Source: a virus
Virus record (IMG/VR): IMGVR_UViG_3300032462_001224
Location: 1 to 30,697 of that record
Length of the DNA: 30,697 bases
Strand: one strand, 5' to 3'
Each line of letters opens with the position of its first letter. The stretch's first letter is position 1. This document shows positions 26,009 to 30,697 of this stretch, in pieces. A program made the position numbers and the translations under genes. The notes beneath the pieces were generated by a model that worked only from the letters and a program-made list of their open reading frames with translations, did no database searches and had not been told where the DNA came from.

Positions 26009-29000
26009 TAAATTACTCCGCTGCCTGGGGCAGTTCTAAGGTTGGTACTTGTTAATGCTTCAATAACTTGAATGTCAACCACTGTGGCAGCGTTGACAAA
26101 TATCTCGTTGGGAGCTGATCTAATTTCATATAGATCACCAAAACTCTTTTGTGGATTTAGCGGTACCAGCACAACAGAACTCACAATGTCGCCCATCTGT
26201 TGGTGCAAGTACGCTGACAGTTCTGAGAAGTAAAATACATCACCAAAATCCCAATTTTCAATTGCAAAATACGCATCTAAGTTGGCCACTACAGTGCTCT
26301 TAATTTCACTAATAGATGCAGTTGAATTGCTGGCACGAATAACTTTTATAGTTGCTCGTAATTGTTCAGCAGCCTTGGCACCAAACAACGGTTTAAAATT
26401 TACAGGATTAACAATCATGTTGTCAGAAATCATTTTATAATCTTGTAATCCTGCATACTCTGTACTTAGCGCATCAATTGTTGGGGGTGTTGGCTCTACT
26501 ACTGTGTTGGTAGAGTCTTGAATATAATTTCTATAAGCAGTGTAATAGGCCTGCGTTACAACATACAAATCAATGATGTTTGTTGAGCCTGGGTCAATGC
26601 GATTGGTCAATGCACTATTGTGACGATACTGGTAGTATAAATCTTGGCGGCCAACGCGGGTTTGATATTCTGTTGTTGTTACTAATACTGTTGTACCGAA
26701 GGTAGTCAAACTTAAAATATAAAATAGTTTGTCTGTATAAGCATAAAACACTTGTCCAACAATGTATTGAGCTTTTTCTAATGTGATGTCATTGAATGTT
26801 GCGTACTGGCCATTGACAGTGCCTGGCGCAACCAATACAAAACGTTCAAGACTATCAAAGTCTATAATCTTCTGAAAAAATACCAATTTGGTAGTTGCGG
26901 CCACATCCGGAGCAACAATTTCGTTAAAGAAATCTGGATTATCTGGCACTCCATCGGCATCTTTGTCTTGCCAAGACACCAACACCTGGTAATCATCAAC
27001 ATAACCATCTGGTTGCACTGGTTGTGCAATAATACGCATTGTGATGTCACTATCAAGCGGCAGGTTTGAGTCAGGGCGACTGTTTGTTTTCAACACTCTC
27101 ACAAAGTCACGAATAACTGTTCCTGTGCGACTGTCGTACACTTGCTCGTCGCCGTAGAAGAAAAAGCGTGTTTCAAGAACGCTGCCAAAGTAATAGTTCA
27201 GTGCTCGTGTTGTTACTGTATATGATTCACCGTCTGTTGCAAACTGTACAACCCAACTGGCATCAAGATTTGCGCCAGAAGTGTCTTGTGCATAGTCTTG
27301 ACTCCAAGTAGCGTTTGCTGCAAGATTAGATGCAGTAATTACATACCAAGTGTTGGTTAAGTTGTTGTAGCCTAGACCAAAATTGCGGTACAGTTCAATT
27401 TGTGTCAGTGCAGTTTGTTTGACAGTTGTTCCTAGATCAGTTACAAATAACGGAATAACTTCGACACATTGTGCATTTGTAGGAACATAGTTGTTGAGAA
27501 CTACAGGACCAAGACCGCTGGTAAAGTTGCCAATGCCTTGATTGGTTCCATCAAGATATACCGCGGTAGCAGAAGCCCATATGGTTAATTTTTCGTCTGC
27601 CCTTGTGGGAGTTCCCAGCACTAATCTATTGTTGGCGTCAAAATAATAGCCAGTTGGAGATTTAAATTTAATCAAACTTCCGAGCTGGACATATTGCATG
27701 TTGCCGCTGGAATACGTGCCCACTGACACAGGAAGTCCAGCAGCGTTTTTAAAATAACCAGTTGTTTCATTGGCCAATGTTGTACTTTGATTCCAGCTAA
27801 CTGACAGTGATGTCAATAACGGTCTTGGAAAATTTGCATAATAAAATTGTACAGCAGCTTCTGTTGCTATCAACGGCTCAACTCGATTAGAAAGTGCATC
27901 ACTTATATCATTGGTTGTCAACCAACTGAACAAAAATGTTGGCAACTCGTTTGATTCATACAGCGCGCCATCGCTACCAAATGTATTGGTGGAACTGTAT
28001 TTGCCTGTGTTGTCAACCAGGTCAAGGTAACGACTGGTGCCTATTGATGCACGGTTGAGTGCTTTGGATTTGATAATTGAATTGTAAGCAGTAAACGGAA
28101 AGTTATTGTAATCTTCTCCGTTGACCATACGGTTCTGTGTATAGTATCGGGCAGGGGCACGTTGCTTGATTTCATCAATGGTTTCACGAGCAAGTGCATT
28201 GCTCACCGGCTCTGTTATGCCACACGTAACTGTCAGTGTTTCTAACTGGCCGGTACGGCTAACATAGCTGATACTTAGAATTACATTTTGCATTTCTTCT
28301 GGATTGATAATATACTGCAACCCATTTGATGCTCGCACATAGGACCGGAAAAATCCCACAGGGATTTCAGAAAATACACCGTCGCCAAAATTCAATGTGA
28401 TTTGATCATTTGCTCTACTGGCAACTGAATATATAGGACGCAACGATTCTTGTTGCTCTGCCGCGGCTGTATAAACGCTTTCAACATAATCCCATTCGCG
28501 GGCAATATTTCCAACATTGTCTAATTGATACAACCAACGATCTGTATTGTTGACACCTTCAATGTTGACGTTGACTGCACGGTTGGCAATGCGTTCGGCT
28601 AAATTAAAATCTTGATTTTGCAGTACGCCTTGTTTAAAGTAAAAGAAGAATCCAGTATCAGCAGACGCAAAACCCAATTGGTCGTTGCGGAACAGCATGC
28701 CAAACTGTCCATTTGGCTGTGGACTTGGTTCGTAAACATATTCTACACCAGCAGGCAATCCGGTGGCAGTGGCACTTACAGCTTCGAACGGCATGTTTAC
28801 GCCATCAATAACTGCACTGAATGGAATCACAGGAAGGAATCCCGGAACCAAGTTGACTGTGTATTCATCTGTGCGAATACCTTGGAGTGTTGTCCTGTTA
28901 CCTGGACGACCCACACGTTGTGTGTTTATCAACGCAGAATTTATAATGGCATTGAATTGTTCTTGCCAGTCAAAGTTTGTGGGATCGGCCCAATTGACAG

Positions 29001-29421
29001 TGATGTTGGCCAAGTTGATGCCGTTGTAGTCAATTACATTTTCTGTTGTTTGTATTGAAAATACTTTGAGATATCCGTTTGCTTCAGTGTTGCGTTTGGG
29101 GGTGTAACTTACCAAGTTGGCAAGTTTGACAACACTGTCTCGACGTTCTGCAGTGTCTAAATAATTTTCACGAGTGTTTAGGTCTGTGCGGAAAGCCAAC
29201 GACTGGCCCATAAATGCCATTACATCTAGTATGGCAATAAATTCCGATGATTCAATGTAGTCATTGAATGTTTCTGGATAGTACAATCGTACATAATCAA
29301 CAAAACTCTTGCGCAGAGTTTCGAAGTCATAACTTTGGAAGTCAGCTTCGCGGTAAGTTTGATAGATTCGTTTCCAATCTTCAACTCCAAATACTGCGGT
29401 TTGTCTAGTAGTTTTTGCCAT
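26008..29421 (-). CDS. 6: Baseplate wedge subunit gp6 (baseplate J-like)
   Basis: A 1137-aa protein. Residues 13-110 are the T4 gp6 signature: DWKRIYQTYREADFQSYDFE, LRKSFVDYVRLYYPETFNDY, SSEFIAILDVMAFMGQSLAF and ENYLDTAERRDSVVKLANLV. gp6 dimers form the ring that joins baseplate wedges around the hub. RETIDEIKQRAPARYYTQNR (about 433-452) is the typical baseplate-J core block. The protein is much longer than T4 gp6 (660 aa), with extra beta-rich stretches in the middle and a C-terminal helical segment (FGAKAAEQLRATIKVIRAS). ATG at 29421 lies 20 bases after a late-promoter-like box, and the stop overlaps the start of the giant gene by one base. The gp25-gp6 order is the standard T4-like arrangement. 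Confidence 0.92.
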   Translation of the reverse strand: MAKTTRQTAVFGVEDWKRIYQTYREADFQSYDFETLRKSFVDYVRLYYPETFNDYIESSEFIAILDVMAFMGQSLAFRTDLNTRENYLDTAERRDSVVKLANLVSYTPKRNTEANGYLKVFSIQTTENVIDYNGINLANITVNWADPTNFDWQEQFNAIINSALINTQRVGRPGNRTTLQGIRTDEYTVNLVPGFLPVIPFSAVIDGVNMPFEAVSATATGLPAGVEYVYEPSPQPNGQFGMLFRNDQLGFASADTGFFFYFKQGVLQNQDFNLAERIANRAVNVNIEGVNNTDRWLYQLDNVGNIAREWDYVESVYTAAAEQQESLRPIYSVASRANDQITLNFGDGVFSEIPVGFFRSYVRASNGLQYIINPEEMQNVILSISYVSRTGQLETLTVTCGITEPVSNALARETIDEIKQRAPARYYTQNRMVNGEDYNNFPFTAYNSIIKSKALNRASIGTSRYLDLVDNTGKYSSTNTFGSDGALYESNELPTFLFSWLTTNDISDALSNRVEPLIATEAAVQFYYANFPRPLLTSLSVSWNQSTTLANETTGYFKNAAGLPVSVGTYSSGNMQYVQLGSLIKFKSPTGYYFDANNRLVLGTPTRADEKLTIWASATAVYLDGTNQGIGNFTSGLGPVVLNNYVPTNAQCVEVIPLFVTDLGTTVKQTALTQIELYRNFGLGYNNLTNTWYVITASNLAANATWSQDYAQDTSGANLDASWVVQFATDGESYTVTTRALNYYFGSVLETRFFFYGDEQVYDSRTGTVIRDFVRVLKTNSRPDSNLPLDSDITMRIIAQPVQPDGYVDDYQVLVSWQDKDADGVPDNPDFFNEIVAPDVAATTKLVFFQKIIDFDSLERFVLVAPGTVNGQYATFNDITLEKAQYIVGQVFYAYTDKLFYILSLTTFGTTVLVTTTEYQTRVGRQDLYYQYRHNSALTNRIDPGSTNIIDLYVVTQAYYTAYRNYIQDSTNTVVEPTPPTIDALSTEYAGLQDYKMISDNMIVNPVNFKPLFGAKAAEQLRATIKVIRASNSTASISEIKSTVVANLDAYFAIENWDFGDVFYFSELSAYLHQQMGDIVSSVVLVPLNPQKSFGDLYEIRSAPNEIFVNAATVVDIQVIEALTSTNLRTAPGSGVI

Positions 29422-29440
29422 AATAATCCATCTTGTGAAT

Positions 29441-29449
29441 TATTTATGG
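29441..29449 (-). promoter_or_regulatory. T4-type late-promoter-like box before gene 6
   Basis: CATAAATAA on the minus strand lies in the 53-bp gap between gp25 and gp6, 20 bases before the gp6 ATG. It matches the NATAAATA late box of marine T4-like phages. A looser GTAAATAC at 29861-29854, five bases before the gp25 ATG, is too close to count with confidence. Confidence 0.45.
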
Positions 29450-29474
29450 CGAAAATAAACCACCCAGTTTATGT

Positions 29475-29849
29475 TTATGAGTAGTTTGCTGTGGCAGTTT
29501 GTTGGTCAAAGTAGACGCTTAAAAATTCACTTGTTTGTCCCGGCACCATCATCAGTTCAATTTCAATCAATATACCATGCAGTTGCGGATACATGTTGGC
29601 GGATTGCAAATAAATCCGTGGATCTAAACTGGCTATTCTTTGTATTTCGGCCAGTATAGCACGTTCAGTATCTTGAGTTTGATTTTCAAATATGTAACTC
29701 CATATCATGGTTCCATAACCCGGGCGTCCAACCAGTTGCCCTTGTGTTATATTAAGTGCATTTAATAGATCACGCTTGACCAACTCAAAATCTACCAAGG
29801 TAAATTTCTTTGTTTGCCCTATTGTGTTAAAACCTCTGAATGTTGTCAT
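29475..29849 (-). CDS. 25: Baseplate wedge subunit gp25
   Basis: A 124-aa protein of the GPW/gp25 family, close to the 132 aa of T4 gp25. The signature is LVKRDLLNALNITQGQLVGR followed by PGYGTMIWSYIFEN, with the acidic TERAILAEIQRIASLDPRI helix after it. gp25 joins gp6 at the inner edge of the baseplate wedge and is one of the most conserved parts of contractile tails and type VI secretion systems. The glutamates of T6SS TssE/gp25 that anchor the sheath fit the E-x-x-x-L-x-E-I helix here, although I have not aligned them. It begins 19 bases after the preceding stop; the ribosome binding site is weak. Confidence 0.93.
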   Translation of the reverse strand: MTTFRGFNTIGQTKKFTLVDFELVKRDLLNALNITQGQLVGRPGYGTMIWSYIFENQTQDTERAILAEIQRIASLDPRIYLQSANMYPQLHGILIEIELMMVPGQTSEFLSVYFDQQTATANYS

Positions 29850-29868
29850 AGTTGTATTTACTTGTATT

Positions 29869-30696
29869 TTAAGTTACAGCCACCGGAGGCAATCCTAATC
29901 TTGCTCTAACAATTGGATCGTTGCCTGTGTACGGTGGCGCATTGGGATCGCCCAATGAGTTAGCGCCAGCGTTCAATGCACCTGACAGTCCCGACAATCC
30001 GCCCAGCTCGCTGGGTATACTTCCATTCAGTAAACTCTTGGCCTTTTGCCCAGCAGCTTGCAATGCACCTGACAGTCCCGACAATCCGCCCAGCTCGCTG
30101 GGTATACTTCCATTCAGTAAACTCTTGGCCTTTTGCCCAGCAGCTTGCAATGCTGATGTGTCAACTGCTTGCGGACTGAACGTAGGAGTTGAAATTTTAG
30201 TACTGCCGACAAGTTTAGTAAATGCTGCATTTACAGTTGTTCTATCAATTGTTTTGCTGAACCCAGCAGCTGGTATAACGCCTGCAACCGCAGCTGGCAA
30301 TTTAAAATCACTAAAATTAACAGCAAATTGTCCTTGCTTGGCTAAAGAATCCATTTGACTTTTTATTGAAGCAGAATTAATAGTTGGTATCTGACCTTTT
30401 GCCCACACTAATGCATTGTCAACGCCGAACTTGCTAGAAATTGCTAGTAATCCCCCAAGAGCAGCTATTCCTCGGTCTAGTGAGTTTGTCAGTCCTGACA
30501 AACTAGCAGTTGAAAGGCTGCTGATTGCTGTTTGCACAGAAGACAATTCACCTGTTGTAGCATTATATATTTGTCCGCTGGGCGCAACAGCATCAGTTCC
30601 AGGTGTTACAATTTCTCCGGTCTGAACTAGTTTAGTGTAGCTGTCTTTTATAATTCCAAGCTGAATTTTATCTTGTAGTTTGGAGTTAGTGAGCAA
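29869..30696 (-). CDS. Ala/Gly/Ser-rich structural protein, N-terminus beyond the window
   Basis: This frame runs to the window edge. The first codon visible (TTG at 30696) is not a supported start, so about 275 C-terminal residues are seen. The text is low in aromatic residues, with repeated small-residue helices (LSSLSTASLSGLTNSLDRG, IAALGGLLAISSK), PAAVAGVIPAAGFSKTID, and two identical copies of a 29-residue unit (ALQAAGQKAKSLLNGSIP continuing SELGGLSGLSG). The C-terminus is NAPPYTGNDPIVRARLGLPP. Directly upstream of gp25 one expects a baseplate hub, spike or related gene, so a baseplate role is plausible by position. I do not recognise the family. Confidence 0.62.
   Translation of the reverse strand: MLTNSKLQDKIQLGIIKDSYTKLVQTGEIVTPGTDAVAPSGQIYNATTGELSSVQTAISSLSTASLSGLTNSLDRGIAALGGLLAISSKFGVDNALVWAKGQIPTINSASIKSQMDSLAKQGQFAVNFSDFKLPAAVAGVIPAAGFSKTIDRTTVNAAFTKLVGSTKISTPTFSPQAVDTSALQAAGQKAKSLLNGSIPSELGGLSGLSGALQAAGQKAKSLLNGSIPSELGGLSGLSGALNAGANSLGDPNAPPYTGNDPIVRARLGLPPVAVT
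29974..30147 (-). repeat. Perfect 2 x 87-bp tandem direct repeat inside the gene upstream of gp25
   Basis: Bases 29974-30060 and 30061-30147 are identical, and the first six bases of a third copy (caatgc) follow at 30148. The unit is 29 codons, so the duplication keeps the frame. Absence of even silent changes points to a very recent duplication, active homogenisation, or a sequence-assembly effect. Confidence 0.95.
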
Positions 30697-30697
30697 A

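Noticed and set aside
28612-29058. 148-aa plus-strand frame inside gene 6
   Set aside because: It is antisense to a conserved part of gp6, with no family resemblance and no start signals.
29974-30153. Possible CRISPR array or phase-variation locus
   Set aside because: There are only two adjacent 87-bp units with no spacers, and the unit is a whole number of codons inside a gene; it is a protein repeat.
29921-30358. 145-aa plus-strand frame with internal repeats
   Set aside because: It is antisense to the Ala/Gly-rich gene and its repeat is simply the 87-bp tandem unit read backwards; it has no recognisable domain or ribosome binding site.

Overview
The window is about 30.7 kb of a tailed-phage genome. 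It is best read as a marine myovirus of the T4 superfamily, of the cyanophage/pelagiphage type. Every gene I can support lies on the minus strand, so transcription runs from high to low coordinates. I see no tRNA, rRNA, integrase, IS element or cellular housekeeping gene. The host cannot be named from this sequence; the phage type rests on gp25, gp6, a giant baseplate-associated protein and typical marine tail-fibre proteins in consecutive order.

Right half and middle (30696 down to 8425), virion structural module. It starts with the 3' part of an Ala/Gly/Ser-rich protein carrying a perfect 87-bp tandem duplication. Then come baseplate wedge proteins gp25 and gp6, and one uninterrupted 4809-codon gene that fills 47% of the window. 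Inside the giant protein I can see a conserved N-terminal head, degenerate cupredoxin-like segments, a seven-blade FG-GAP-type beta-propeller with other modules inserted between blades, and at least eleven copies of a short 'VNG...DYT' beta module. After it come a 45-aa ORF, a 206-aa protein that shares a motif with it, a 426-aa tail-fibre-like protein and a 332-aa virion protein. T4-type late-promoter-like boxes (NATAAATA) lie just upstream of gp6 and of the 426-aa gene. A strong UUCG-loop hairpin ends the module.

Left part (8350 to 1), accessory cassette. It begins directly after the terminator with a sigma70-like promoter whose -35 box overlaps the terminator stem. Ten genes follow that overlap or abut with no intergenic space: a small conserved protein, two paralogous GT-A-like glycosyltransferases, a three-helix membrane protein resembling the CBU_0592 family, a small soluble protein, a third GT-A-like protein, and then radical SAM, GT10-like, radical SAM, radical SAM. 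The last gene runs off the window edge. All three radical SAM proteins have the cysteine pattern Cx18Cx41CxxC of an N-terminal twitch-type auxiliary cluster ahead of the CxxxCxxC cluster.

The cassette looks like a separately controlled glycosylation/radical-SAM modification unit placed next to late tail genes. Its substrate (virion protein, host envelope glycan, or a peptide or nucleotide) cannot be read from the sequence. It is the most likely place for an undescribed system here.
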